A DNA stretch of 64,000 nucleotides, taken from Artemisia argyi. Taxonomy: Eukaryota > Streptophyta > Magnoliopsida > Asterales > Asteraceae. This document shows, one piece after another, positions 26,901 through 36,667 of this stretch. Below the pieces are notes generated by a model. It had not been told where the DNA came from and made no database searches. It saw only the letters and a list, made by a program, of their open reading frames with translations. The stretch is taken from NCBI GenBank assembly GCA_030686995.1, contig CM060684.1, forward strand, positions 14,059,897-14,123,896. The letters are read 5' to 3'. How positions within the stretch are numbered: position 1 is the stretch's first letter; every line of letters begins with the position of its first letter. The translations under genes were made by a program, and so were the position numbers.

Positions 26901-27824
26901 TAGTTCAAAATGCATCCCCTCTCAGTAGATATTTGCTTTCTCTCTGCAGAGTGATCATCATTATAATCATGGACTGATTATGTGTACATTGGACCGGCTT
27001 TACAGAGCAGCAGAGAGCAGTGCAAAGAAAACTGGTGAATGGCAGAGGTTGGTTGCTTCTTTTGTAGCTTAATTTATTACTTAACCAGATTTTTTTGTTA
27101 TTACCTTATTGTGTGTTCTTAAACCCAAAGCTTTTGCCTCTTGCTATCTGTTCATGTATATATCGGAAAAATTTAGAGATGTCAATTTTCAAGCATTTGC
27201 ATATGAATGAGTTGTTTTGCAAGGAAACCGGTCAGTTGGGTGGGTTGGAATGCACCCAAAGTTCACTTAATGTAGCATAATACCTCCTGAATCGCATTAT
27301 TAAAGAAATTAGAAAATTAAATTCTTGTAATTGTAATCTGACATTTCTAACGGCTTTGTACAAGGTGTGTTTTGATTAACTTAACCTACCTATTTGCTAC
27401 CTCTAGGGTTCAGGACTTTAATGTTTAATTTTAAAAGCCGAAATTTGACACATGAGCATCAACACGTATAACATGACATTCATACCAAAGGGACACTAGG
27501 ACACACTACATACACAAACCACATATAAGTACATATATATGTTTATGTATTTGTGTGTGTATATATATCTATCACATATACTTGTTTATTCGCATGTGCA
27601 CGCACACACACACGCTTATTGTTTATAGATGCATTTATATTTATATGTATACAAACATTGGGAGCTAACTATTTTTTGGTCAATTATGAATAGTTTGAGA
27701 CAGGGTGTAATTGCTTTGGGGAAGCTAAATTATTCGGATACGGATAAGCTCATGGTCATATCTCATTTTAAAGAGTATGTGTGCTTGTTTCCTCCTCCAC
27801 GTTCAGGTGTGTTGGGTAGGTGGG
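23909..27824 (+). CDS. NCA2/DGS1-like mitochondrial protein gene, 3' exons only; last exon disrupted
   Basis: Seven exons join in frame with proper GT..AG borders: 23909-23973, 24683-24755, 25298-25326, 25419-25551, 26060-26155, 26950-27047 and 27694 onward. The product reads TFVNRHKELMKLKEVKSTRD.., IQKLKLGVET, REVLELNHQIMMASER, a membrane segment (IIVTLAAIPAIIFSLGGLM), GRSARAQRRLLLKEVEQRF, HGLIMCTLDRLYRAAES..KTGEWQ and SLRQGVIALGKLNYSDTDKL. That order is the C-terminal half of the NCA2 family, whose plant member DGS1 sits in the outer mitochondrial membrane and affects lipid traffic. The N-terminal half is not found upstream. A TRIM element splits the last exon at 27824; translation would run into its LTR and stop at 27883. 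No stop or frameshift lies in the first six exons, so it is either a recent fragment or part of a gene continuing elsewhere. Confidence 0.75.
24119..24213 (+). mobile_element. SINE-like retroposon
   Basis: About 95 bp beginning gagggctttacctgg, with a B-box-like gggttcaaacccc at 24152-24165, a body ending cggaaaccatggttaccc, and a short A tail. It lies in an intron of the NCA2-like gene. A relative is at 26281. Confidence 0.5.
26281..26350 (+). mobile_element. SINE-like retroposon, internally deleted
   Basis: Same 5' start (gagggct) and 3' end (cagaaaccatggttacc plus A tail) as the copy at 24119, but about 27 bp covering the B-box-like region is missing. Confidence 0.45.
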
Positions 27825-28441
27825 TGTTACACCCTAGGCAAATCCCACATCGGCTGTGGCCTGGAGTGATGCTGGGTATATAAGATAACATTCGCCTTAC
27901 AATGACACAACGCGTTTTGTGGTCTACTGCGTGTGGGGTTCTTAGGAACTGGCAGTTAAGCGTGCTCATGTGAGGGTAGAACTGGCCTGGGTGACCTGCC
28001 GGGAAGTCTTCAAATGAGGCCACAAAAACAAAGCTGTGAGCCTGCGGGCAAAGCGGACAATATTGTGGTTTGCGTAAGGCGGGGTGTTACAAGTGGTATC
28101 AGAGCCACTTCTGAGCCGTTCGGGATGGTGGGGCAAACCTCATCGAGGACGATGAGTCCCTAAGGGGGGGTGATTGTTACACCCTAGGAAAATCCCACAT
28201 CGGCTGTGGCCTGGAGTGATGCTGGGTATATAAGATAACATTCGCCTTACAATGACACAACGCGTTTTGTGGTCTACTGCGTGTGGGGTTCTTAGGAACT
28301 GGCAGTTAAGCGTGCTCATGTGAGGGTAGAACTGGCCTGGGTGACCTGCCGGGAAGTCTTCAAATGAGGCCACAAAAACAAAGTCGTGAGCCTGCGGGCA
28401 AAGCGGACAATATTGTGGTTTGCGTAAGGCGGGGTGTTACA
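27825..28441 (+). mobile_element. TRIM (terminal-repeat retrotransposon in miniature)
   Basis: Two 267-bp LTRs (27825-28091, 28175-28441) both run tgttacacccta...gtgttaca and differ at only about three positions. After the first comes a primer-binding site TGGTATCAGAGCC (28094-28106), complementary to initiator tRNA-Met. Before the second is a polypurine tract aaggggggg (28162-28170). The internal region is 83 bp with no ORF. A 5-bp target duplication gtggg flanks it (27820-27824, 28442-28446). It must rely on a partner for replication. The near-identical LTRs point to a recent insertion into the last exon of the NCA2-like gene. Confidence 0.95.
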
Positions 28442-28670
28442 GTGGGCATGGTAGAGCATGGTGATAATGGAAATGGAAAGAGATGAAATGGGCATTTGGC
28501 TCCTGGAAAATGTAAGTAACTCCTTTTAATTTGTGGTACGATCATGAAATCTCCGTATAGAAGTGTACTTCTCACATGATTTCATGCTTAGCTTTGTTTA
28601 TGTGAAGGAATGAAACTGAAAAGACTTGCATGATTCCATGAAATCTCAGTATATCAGTTTGTTCTTTTTT
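28442..28670. other. Remainder of the NCA2-like last exon and 3' flank
   Basis: Directly after the TRIM the sequence continues catggtagagcatgg; a short open stretch ends at tga (28483-28485) in one frame. It probably contains the original stop and 3' UTR. Confidence 0.4.
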
Positions 28671-28676
28671 AATATA

Positions 28677-28694
28677 CTAGACGATGATTACCTG
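28677..28694 (-). mobile_element. Possible Helitron 3' terminus
   Basis: On the minus strand a short stem (ctgccatgcgcag) is followed by gtaatcatcgt and CTAG then T. The layout matches the end at 4804-4834, but the stem is weak. Confidence 0.4.
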
Positions 28695-28781
28695 CGCATG
28701 GCAGCAACTTTGTAAAATAATATTGCCTTTTTATAAGTAGGGGTATTTTAAGCAAATGTGTTTTCTGTTTTATATGTGGTA

Positions 28782-28813
28782 CTAGGTAATATTTTTGACC
28801 GTGCTAAGCACGG
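28782..28813 (-). mobile_element. Helitron 3' terminus
   Basis: On the minus strand the perfect palindrome ccgtgcttagcacgg (28799-28813) is followed after 13 nt by CTAG and T. This is a textbook Helitron 3' end. The body would extend rightward; its 5' end was not found. Confidence 0.6.
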
Positions 28814-29142
28814 CCCAAGATGGTTTCATATTCGGTTTTAATGTTGGGCTAGTGTTTAAAAGATGGGACTTTTGAGTCTTATGGTATCGATAGTGTATTT
28901 ATTTAAGTTATCTCACTCAATAAGTGAAGGTATATAGTCGTGAACATCCTGTTAAGTAGCATGTATGTGTTAGCTTTAAAGAAAATGAGCATAATGTTAG
29001 TAGGTGATTTAATAGTATACATGCTTGATTATATGAAAAAAGTAGATTAATGTATGGTCTTATTGTCTATGTTTAGCACAACATCCATAACAGTCTTTTA
29101 TAAATTATAGTATTAATGTATGGTCTTAACTCTTAACTCTAA
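28814..29142. other. Spacer, no gene recognised
   Basis: Presumably interior of the minus-strand Helitron; no motif seen. Confidence 0.4.
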
Positions 29143-29700
29143 GAGCTTTGGGTAAGGTAACTCACTGTCAAAAGTTAATACATTGTCACGTCAGCACCAC
29201 ATAAGCTTTTACCATTTAACTTAACTCATGACTTTCCACCCCGGTAACATAACTTACATTTAACTCATCTTAACTCACTTTCACCCCAATTATTTTCAAT
29301 TTCAACCCCAAATTTTAACAAACACTTCATTTATTTTAAACATAACATAAATTCTTAAATGCTCCATGTCCGGTTCGTCATCATATGCTCTTGTTGTTGT
29401 TCCAATTGTTGATGCTTCTTGTTGTTCCAATTGTGCTTCTTGTTGTTCCAGTTGTTGATGATATTCAAATGCGGCTATCATATGCTCCATGTCTAGTTCA
29501 TCATCTATATCGGAAAAACTTCGTTCTTCTTGGTTATTTTCATTCAGATCCATTGTGAGCAAGAAAGTTTTGGGTTCAAATTGCATACCATTTGACTATT
29601 TGAGATAACTTAAAAGTTTATTTATGGTATGATGTGATCTTTTAATTAAAAAATAAATAAATAAATAAATAAAATAAAATAAAAAAAAGTAGTTCAAATT
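29143..29700 (-). mobile_element. PIF/Harbinger deletion derivative
   Basis: Begins after taa with gagctttgggtaaggtaact, similar in style to the GAGC-starting Harbinger ends elsewhere in this window, and holds the N-terminus of a Harbinger-type transposase. The right terminal repeat was not found, so the right limit is approximate. Confidence 0.45.
29302..29553 (-). pseudogene. N-terminal fragment of a PIF/Harbinger transposase
   Basis: I choose the start at 29553 (MDLNEN..), although an upstream ATG at 29586 is in frame. The protein has an acidic start, DIDDELDMEHMIAAFEYHQQ, then Gln/Glu-rich repeats. This is the usual leader of plant HARBI1/ALP1-like nucleases before the helix-turn-helix part. 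After about 65 residues a second YDDEPDMEHL appears and the frame ends at 29302 without any catalytic DDE domain, so internal sequence has been deleted. The family assignment rests on the leader alone. Confidence 0.5.
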
Positions 29701-30720
29701 GTATACCATTCTCTTGACCTACCACTCCAATACTTCAGCATAGCCTATGCATTTCCTCTCGTCCCCTGCTATATAGTTTACAAACATACGGCCATACACA
29801 CTATGATTCTTTTTCTTGTTACTATTCTACTTTGTAACATATCTTTGCCAAAACAAGACACATAGTGACATGGGAGTATGGGACTTAATAGTATGGCACT
29901 ATTCACTTTTTGAAAATCTAGCACCTACCCTAGCTCAATACTATGTTCACCATTTTAGAGCAAGTCTAAAATATACAGTAACACATATCTGCCATCAGCA
30001 CCTACCCTCCATACTCTTTTCACCATTCTACAAGCTAAAGAAAAATGTTGACCTTCTCTCACCATTCTACACGTAATAGTGTGTGTTTTTTTTAATATAC
30101 TATTCTACTCATCATTTGTTGCCTCCATTTTTTTTTCCTTTTGTGGAAGTTTCATTCACCAGTATATTTTTAACTTGTTACTCACTATTATTGAAAAGTT
30201 TTGATCTTTATACAAAAATACATGACCTGTTACGAATGGATACATTTTCATTCCACAGGTATTGTCTGATAAAAAACGAATGTGTTCCATAATCGATACA
30301 AAAAATACATTAACATTACTAACAACTTACATGATATAGTAGTATAATTACATACAGCGTGACATGGGCTCCGTCTATAAACCCATATGACCTCTTTCTA
30401 TCAACTCTTTATCCACACATTTCGTCACCTCTTTTCTCTTTCTACTACAAGATTTTATTATGGGTTTATTAAATAATTTTCCTTGTGAATAGATTCATCC
30501 CATTTTTTTATACCTGAAATATGCAATTAACATAATATACAAAATAGAATATGACATAATATAAAAAAATAAAATATGTGACTTGTATACACTACTATAC
30601 TGTAAAAATGATGACACATGACTATAATTTTACAATTGAGATTTATATTATTGGAGTTTAAAATAAATTTCTAAAAAGTTTAAAACGATATTTGAAAGGC
30701 AACATGAATTAAAAGAGCCA
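29701..30720. other. Spacer, no gene recognised
   Basis: AT-rich; some short repeats (cacctaccctagctcaatac / cagcacctaccctccatac). Nothing I can name. Confidence 0.4.
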
Positions 30721-30724
30721 AAAA

Positions 30725-30949
30725 CTAAGAGAAGATACAAAAGAAATGGCCGCCTACCTTCTTAACAAGATAGTTAAAAAGGAAGAGCCCCAAGAAGAAA
30801 ACAACACTAACAAAAGCAAACTTACAAGCAAAAGCAAAAATAATAAAACTATCACAAGGACTATACTCTGAGGTCACATGTCCCACTGTATCATTAATTA
30901 TGTTCTTGAAGAAGCTTATAACCAACATCTTTTTTACTTTCACCACCAC
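30725..30949 (-). CDS. Hypothetical small membrane protein exon
   Basis: A 74-codon frame on the minus strand. After a basic start (MVVKVKKM) it has one strongly hydrophobic segment (about residues 35-60, FAFVSVVFFLGLFLFNYL). A good splice donor (aag|gtaggc) lies at its C-terminal end, after VKK, so the coding part may stop there. About 700 bp upstream on the same strand is a CT-rich leader (around 31595-31640) with a TATA-like tatata at 31683-31688, which may be its promoter. I do not recognise the family, and chance cannot be excluded. Confidence 0.25.
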   Translation of the reverse strand: MVVKVKKMLVISFFKNIINDTVGHVTSEYSPCDSFIIFAFACKFAFVSVVFFLGLFLFNYLVKKVGGHFFCIFS

Positions 30950-30999
30950 TCCTGATCAACAACATTAAGTCGGTTCATATCTAATGAAAAAAAAAAAAA

Positions 31000-31690
31000 A
31001 GGAAACGTAAATCAAAGCATATAATGAAACATAATATAAAAGAAGATATAATCCAAATATAATTTAAAACAAAATGGTGCTAAATGATAACCCACTTCAC
31101 AAGAACCTCGTGAGAAAACCTGTAAAATTTAAAGATGATAAAGATAATGGCGTTATCATACGTAATGGGAAATCGTTGGAGACCTTTTAGTTTCAAAAAA
31201 AAAAAAAAAAAAAAAAAGGCCTTCTAGTCATATTTTATGAAGAAAATAGAAGTGTCATGTAAAGAGATGTAAAGTTATTACTCTTAGAGATGAAGAAAAA
31301 AAACTTGATCAACTTACATTGACAAATTTTTTATATTTTTGATTTGAAAAGAGTTACCTTCATTTTCTTCCTTGAAATACGCATTACCTCCACCAGTCTA
31401 GTCTAACACTCCATCATTCTGGATAAATATGAAACAAATAATCAGCAAATTCAACACTTTACATCTATCATCAAAGCCATAAAACGACACAAGAATATGT
31501 AAGGGCAGGAACATACAAAAATAGCATGAGAGATTTAGCTTGGAGTAATGCTTGGAAGTAATGAATGAATCAATGCTAGCTTTAGAGATTTCACAGTTAT
31601 AGAGAGAGAGTGAGAGTGAGATTGAGAGACCGTGGAAGATGTTTACTTGGTTGTTGAGTAATGAAGTAAAAAAGAAGTACTCGGTATATA
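31000..31690 (-). promoter_or_regulatory. Possible promoter and 5' leader on the minus strand
   Basis: TATA-like tatataccgag (minus strand, near 31683) is followed by a CT-rich leader (ctctcaatctcactctcact) near 31600-31635 and possible introns. The right side abuts the Harbinger element at 31728. Confidence 0.25.
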
Positions 31691-32053
31691 TTTTTTTTAA
31701 AGCTCAAATAGCGTATTGGTTGCTTAAGAGCATGAACACACGTAACGCTAAGGGCTGCGTTAATGCCTTTTTAACGCACGTTAACGTGCGTTATTGATGT
31801 GGAGGAGCGCGTTAAGGCCACGTTAACATGGCAAGTTAAGCCACTAACGTGGCGTTAAGGCACATTTGCTTAAAAAAAAAAAATAATAAAAAAAAAAAAA
31901 AAAAAAAAAAATACACTTCTGGTCCCTGTATTTATGTTTGTGTGTTGACAATTTTGGCCCTTGTAATTCTTAAACAATACTAATTTATTTAAAGACACAC
32001 GATACGGAAATACAATTACAAACGATACGAGAAACAAATACAACAGATACGAT

Positions 32054-32374
32054 TTATATAGCTTTGTAACTGTCGATTGGATTTGACTTCTCCTCCCACA
32101 CTTGCAATACTTGTTCCCTAACCATTTTTAAGGCGACATGAAGTTGCAAATCTGTTTCATCATTTCTTAATAGAGTTTCTAACCCGACGCTGATGATTGG
32201 ATGGTCTTGAGGCATATCACGTAACCTTTCGACCTCAGGAGCACGAGTATGCATCTGCCTTATACAACGAGTTATCTCACCAAGCAAACTGTTAACCAAC
32301 CTGAGTTCCTTCTCTTGTTCGCTGCGTAAACGGGAAAGAATAGATTTTTGCACCTCAGCTAGGTTGTTTGCCAT
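32054..32374 (-). CDS. Small coiled-coil-type protein of the Harbinger element
   Basis: An intact 106-codon frame (MANNLAEVQKS...), rich in Leu, Glu, Arg and Lys, predicted by eye to be mostly helical with heptad-like Leu spacing over residues 5-40 and 75-95. It contains MPQDHPIISVGLETLLRNDE in the middle. It lies downstream of the SANT-like ORF on the same strand, 217 bp away, and has its own TATA-like box (minus TATAAAAA, 32435-32442) about 60 nt before the ATG. Start MAN- is shared with the neighbour, suggesting a common leader history. I do not recognise a domain. It may be a partner of the SANT-like protein or a regulator; that is speculation. Confidence 0.6.
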   Translation of the reverse strand: MANNLAEVQKSILSRLRSEQEKELRLVNSLLGEITRCIRQMHTRAPEVERLRDMPQDHPIISVGLETLLRNDETDLQLHVALKMVREQVLQVWEEKSNPIDSYKAI

Positions 32375-32434
32375 TTTTTGTGTGTGTTAATAGTATTGAT
32401 ATTTGTGTGAGAAAATATAGTTCTGTTAAACTAG

Positions 32435-32442
32435 TTTTTATA
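32435..32442 (-). promoter_or_regulatory. TATA box of the coiled-coil gene
   Basis: Minus-strand CCTATAAAAACTAG, about 60 nt upstream of the ATG at 32374. Confidence 0.5.
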
Positions 32443-32591
32443 GGGGAAAAGTAGCCGTTAAACAAATAGCCGTTGGAAAAGTAGCCGTTAAGCGTTTTAT
32501 TCAAATTAAAAGTTAAACAAACATAAGATACAGCACAAACGAAACAGAAAACACAAACGATACATCACATCTTCATGGAATACAAAAGTCA

Positions 32592-32951
32592 TTAACCCAT
32601 AAACCTGCACCAAGTGTGGTTGAACCTCAAAAGCGACCAAACGTGAAAATATTTGAATGCTTTCCCATCATTGCGTTCTTTAAAAACATTCATTGCATCT
32701 TCAACACGAACCCAGGGGTCATGTGTAGGCTGCAAATTGTCATGAATTGCATGAAATTGTTGGCATTCAGAGTTCATCCGTGCCCACTTGCTCGTTATCT
32801 GGGATTTGCTCCGATGAGGACCGACTGCTTGTTCATTAAACCTTTCTGTAACGACTTGCCAAAAAGGTCCTTCGCCGGCATGGAATTCATGAACCACTTG
32901 CCACATATCGGCTAGCAAGGTTTCTTCTTCAATATCCCACCGATTTGCCAT
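32592..32951 (-). CDS. Myb/SANT-like DNA-binding protein (Harbinger ORF1 type)
   Basis: An intact 119-codon frame. It opens MANRWDIEEETLLADMWQVV, with the W(x)EEE..LA..W pattern of the trihelix/SANT-like domain. ITSKWARMNSECQQFHAI and, later, FKYFHVWSLLRF then follow in the spacing seen in the many plant proteins of PIF/Harbinger ORF1 origin, which databases often mislabel glutathione S-transferase T3-like. In active Harbinger systems this protein binds the element ends and helps bring the transposase into the nucleus. It ends shortly after the DNA-binding region, lacking the long C-terminal coiled part usual for the family. Its TATA-like sequence lies about 45-50 nt upstream. Confidence 0.75.
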   Translation of the reverse strand: MANRWDIEEETLLADMWQVVHEFHAGEGPFWQVVTERFNEQAVGPHRSKSQITSKWARMNSECQQFHAIHDNLQPTHDPWVRVEDAMNVFKERNDGKAFKYFHVWSLLRFNHTWCRFMG

Positions 32952-32995
32952 TGTGTAGAAATTGAAGTGTGTGTATAATTATAAGATAATGTATA

Positions 32996-33003
32996 GTATA
33001 TAT
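32996..33003 (-). promoter_or_regulatory. TATA box of the SANT-like gene
   Basis: Minus-strand CCTATATATACTATAC, about 45 nt before the ATG at 32951. Confidence 0.4.
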
Positions 33004-33854
33004 AGGAAAGGTTAAACGTTTAAAATTTGAATTTCAAAATCTGAGCGGGATATTCTAATTTCAAAATTCAATTTTAAACGTGTTTAAATTTGAATATTCA
33101 AATTAAAAAGCGGGATTATTTTTAAATGTTTAAAATTCAAATTTTGAAATGTATGTTTAAATTTTAAGTATTGATATAAGTTGTTTTTATTAGTTATTAA
33201 ATGAAAGAATAGTTTTAGTTGAGGGTAGAATTTGAAAATATTTGAGTTAAAGCTGAGTTAAGGCTGAGTTATTGTTGTGGGTGTTTTTTTCTGAGTTAAA
33301 GTTAAAGTGTAAAAGCTGATGTGGCGCTGACGTGGCACTGCGTTAAGTTTTAACCCAGGTTACGTATGGGCATGCTCTAAGTGTCTTTTATTTTGGCTGC
33401 TGACGTGTCATATCCTTGGGGTTTTACTGCTCTGATGTGTCATCTCCTAAGTAAAATGCCCCTTTTTATATAAAAGGTAGATATATAGGTATGTTAGAGC
33501 ACTAGGTGTAGATGGGGAGGCTTGCCTCCCCATTCGGGTCCCACCCCTGCCACATCAACAAACATCTCAACTTCAACTATCTACAACAAACCCTCCTCAC
33601 CAAACAACAAACCTCAACTTCCCCATTAGGGTCCCACCTCTTACACATTTATTTTTTTCATTTCATTAAAAAAATTAAATTCTTTTCACAAATACTAAAA
33701 AATAACAAAACATACTAATTTTATTTCATCAAATAAAAAAGTTACAATACGGAAAAAAAATACGATACAAGAAAAAAAAACACGTATACAATATGGAAAA
33801 GAAAATACGATACGAAAAAAAAAACATACGATACTAATACGAAAATTAAACATT

Positions 33855-35054
33855 TTATGCGTCATCTTCGCGGTCAAGACTTTGGTATTTCTGAGTTATT
33901 CTTGCTTGTCTCTTGCGAATTACTTCGGCTCTAACCGGGTCAGTAACCGTGTTTGGATTGAGCATTAGCATCTGCATATCCTGCCACTCCAACGCCGCAG
34001 CTTCTGCCACTCCAACGCCTTTTCCTCCCTCTTCCTCTGCGCCTCGTAACAAGCCGTTTGAGCGTCTTTTGCTTGATTATACTTTTCGGATAATTGTCCC
34101 GAAAAAGTACTCGTTTGACTCCCCTCGGAACTCGCCGCACTCGACGTTTCCGTCGACTTTTGTTTCTTTCCGGGTCGCCTGTTGTTTCTTTCGGGGCGAG
34201 GTCGTTTGTCCGGCCCTAATATATCCTCAAGACATGTAATGTCTAGAGGTTCTTCAGCATCCCATTACGGGTAGCGTTTCAGGATCTCCCAAACGTGAAC
34301 CAAAGTGAAACCCCTCTGTCCAAAACGTTGTGAGAAGTTCGTTTTGGCATTCTCGACATGATCATGATCATTTTCACCATTGCGACGCTCTAAATGTTTA
34401 TAAATAGCGTTGAATTTTTGGCAGTCGGCATTGATCCTTGACCATTTACCGGATAGCATGTTTTTGGTTCGTGGGGCTTCAGTACTCCGCTCGTTGAAAA
34501 GTGCATGAATTTCGTTCCAAAAGAATTCATTCTCTTTGTCATTTCCCAGATCTTCGTCTTGGGAAACTTCTATCCACGCTTCCGCAAGAATCGTTTCTTC
34601 TTCTTTGGACCACAACTTTCGCGCACGCGTATGAGCAGCTTCTTCCAAGTCATCGTCATCGTCCGCGTTCAAATTTACGATGTTTTTTCCTCTTTGGGCT
34701 TTGGTTTTTTTTTTCCTCGGCCTTTGGGTGGTGATCTTGCCTTAGGTACTTTAAACGTACCTTGAGATGGTTGTGACGGTTGTGGTGGTTGTATGGAGGA
34801 AAAGTGGATGGTTGATTCGGGTTATAAAATTGAGGCGACGAATTGAATTGTTATTGACTTGCGAATCCTTGTTGAAACGCATATTGTTGGTTACGGTAAA
34901 TGTCATTCGGATTTAATAGTTGCGAACCGTATGGCGGTGAAGGGTTTGGACTTTGAGACGAGGGACTAGAAGAGTTTGAGGCTCCCCCGTATTGACGTTG
35001 GTTTGACGTTAGGAGGTTCGTGAAATAACCCCCTTCGTTCGGGTTTTGAGACAT
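33855..35054 (-). pseudogene. Harbinger ORF1 (Myb/SANT-like) with premature stops
   Basis: Starts at 35054 with MSQNPNEGGYFTNLL and a Ser/Pro/Gln/Asn-rich leader. A TAA stops it after 67 residues (34851-34853); the same frame resumes and reaches the SANT-like domain (RKLWSKEEETILAEAWIEVS, then MLSGKWSRINADCQKFNAIY and GFTLVHVWEILKRYP). A second TAA follows at 34265-34267. Beyond it come a basic, Ser/Thr-rich linker and a frame-broken, Gln/Glu-rich C-terminal coil ending RKRQARITQKYQSLDRED near 33870. Two nonsense codons and at least one frameshift mean no full product. A TATA-like box (minus TATAAATA) lies at 35137-35144, about 85 nt before the start. Confidence 0.8.
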
Positions 35055-35136
35055 TTTGTTTTGCTTAGGAGAAGAGGTATAGAAATTTTTAGTTTAGATT
35101 GTTGAATGTAGTGATGAGAAGTGAAAAGGAGGTTAG

Positions 35137-35144
35137 TATTTATA
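35137..35144 (-). promoter_or_regulatory. TATA box of the broken ORF1
   Basis: Minus-strand CACTATAAATACTAACC upstream of the ATG at 35054, inside the element. Confidence 0.45.
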
Positions 35145-35421
35145 GTGTTATGTAAAAGAGGTAGGAGGAAAAAAAAAAGAAAAGAAAAAAAAAAGAAAAA
35201 AAAAAACCGTTGTAAAAAATGGTAATGTTTCCCACTTTCTCCTTTTTCTCAAACGTAAACCTGCAAAGTTGCCAGCGTTTTGGTTCGCCGTAGCCACGGG
35301 GAGGTGACCAACAACGAGCAACGGCGAAGGGCATTTGGTGTAGCGGCGAGCTACGGCTCGCCGTTGATGGAGCCAGGTCAGACGACGAAGCCAACGAAGA
35401 GCCCTACACCTAGTGCTCTTA

Positions 35422-36465
35422 TAATTACCATAATTGTGTCCTACCAGAAATTGTTTATAACCACAGAGGAGCATGAACATTGGCTAACAATGAATATTCA
35501 AAATGCTAATTGTTTTTCTTTCTGTTTAAGATTAATTGAATCTGTATTTGATCATTGACAGATCATGTGTTCCTCTTATTACTTCTGAATGGTAAATTTA
35601 ATATATTGCAAAACTCATAGAATTGAATGTTTGCATGCCAATATACTATTCAACTAAGATCCTTCTCATTTTGAGCTGCACCTGTATAAATAAAAGTATA
35701 AAACCATTAAATACACATAACAATTAAATATGTTCAGCTAAGATTGTTTTGTGTTGCATCAGTATGAATGTCTACAATGCCTAAAACCACACTGGCATGC
35801 GTCCCTTTGAGCTAAACAAAGAGTCAGCATTTGATGACCAACGAAGTTCCTCCTTGAAAATCGCTTAGATGAATTTGTTAAGTAGACACGTTCCCCGTGC
35901 AGTCATTTGCTTTTGTCTCCTAACATTTGGTACTTTTTTGTTTTCTTTCTTTTTTCCACCTTTGCAAGATAGTTTGTAGAGTGATTCTCGCAAGTGCAGC
36001 TTTTGAAAGATCCCTGAGCCCACACAATTGGTAACAAACCTGTGATTTCAGTCCACTAATCTTCTAACAGACCTCCATTTTCATCTAGACGACACAAACT
36101 TCAAATTAACAATATGTTCTCAATTTGAGTGAAAGTGAAGTGAAATTAAAAGCAAAATACCCCATTTACTTTTACTTTCATTCCTAGAGAACACAATTTT
36201 TATCACTTTCATTCTCTTTCCTCCCTTTTACTTTCTTCGTGAAGAAATTAAATACTACTGTAGTATGTTTTTACTTGCCTCTAATAAATTTTCACATCGG
36301 CGCAAACTTAGCTTTCTTTCTCTCCAAGACTACACCCCAATCGCAATTTGCTAATGGTGACCGCAATGGCTATTGCAACTATCTTTTTAAAACTAAAATT
36401 TCATTCATAATTAAATCAACATTACAATAATAATTCAAATAAAATAAAAAACATTACGATAAAAA
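35422..36465. other. Spacer, no gene recognised
   Basis: AT-rich host or degenerate repeat DNA; no family motif found. Confidence 0.4.
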
Positions 36466-36609
36466 CTAAAGCGCTTCTTGATTTGTTTGTCTCCAAACGT
36501 GTTCCACTAAATCAGCTTTAAGATGAAGATGAGTTTGCTTGTTGTGTATTTCTCTAATAAGTTCTAACATACTTTCTTCCGATCATACGGGTTCATCATC
36601 ACGGATGTA
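36466..36609 (-). pseudogene. C-terminal exon of a HARBI1/ALP1-like transposase
   Basis: On the minus strand, after an acceptor-like gcttatag, the sequence reads YIRDDEPV, a TGA, then ELIREIHNKQTHLHLKADLVEHVW and a stop at 36466-36468. The REIHNK..H..L..DLVEH(V/I)W ending is characteristic of plant PIF/Harbinger DDE nucleases. The TGA inside and the absence of the catalytic domain upstream mark a relic. Confidence 0.65.
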
Positions 36610-36667
36610 ACTATAAGCAAAAATGATAAAATAAATAAATAAATATAAACTTTAAGTTGGAACAATG

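Larger units (their letters stand above)
31728..33377 (-). mobile_element. Compact PIF/Harbinger-type element with two intact small genes
   Basis: Terminal repeats gagcatgaacacacgtaac (left) and gagcatgcccatacgtaac (right, complement) match at 16 of 19 positions. TSD taa lies at 31725-31727 and 33378-33380. Both 3-bp TSD and the GAGC-type ends fit Harbinger. The 1650-bp interior holds two minus-strand ORFs, each with its own TATA-like box, and a poly(A) tract at 31872-31910. No DDE transposase is present, so mobility would need a partner element. Confidence 0.85.
33497..35418 (-). mobile_element. PIF/Harbinger-type element carrying a broken ORF1
   Basis: Perfect 15-bp terminal repeats GAGCACTAGGTGTAG at both ends, flanked by TTA at 33494-33496 and 35419-35421. 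The 1.9-kb interior codes only for an ORF1-type protein on the minus strand. It is non-autonomous. A relative of its left end is found at 59886. It sits only 117 bp from the element at 31728-33377. Confidence 0.92.

Noticed and set aside
27763..28373. Two almost identical minus-strand ORFs (MASFEDFPAGH...)
   Set aside because: They lie in the two TRIM LTRs and are identical only because the LTRs are.
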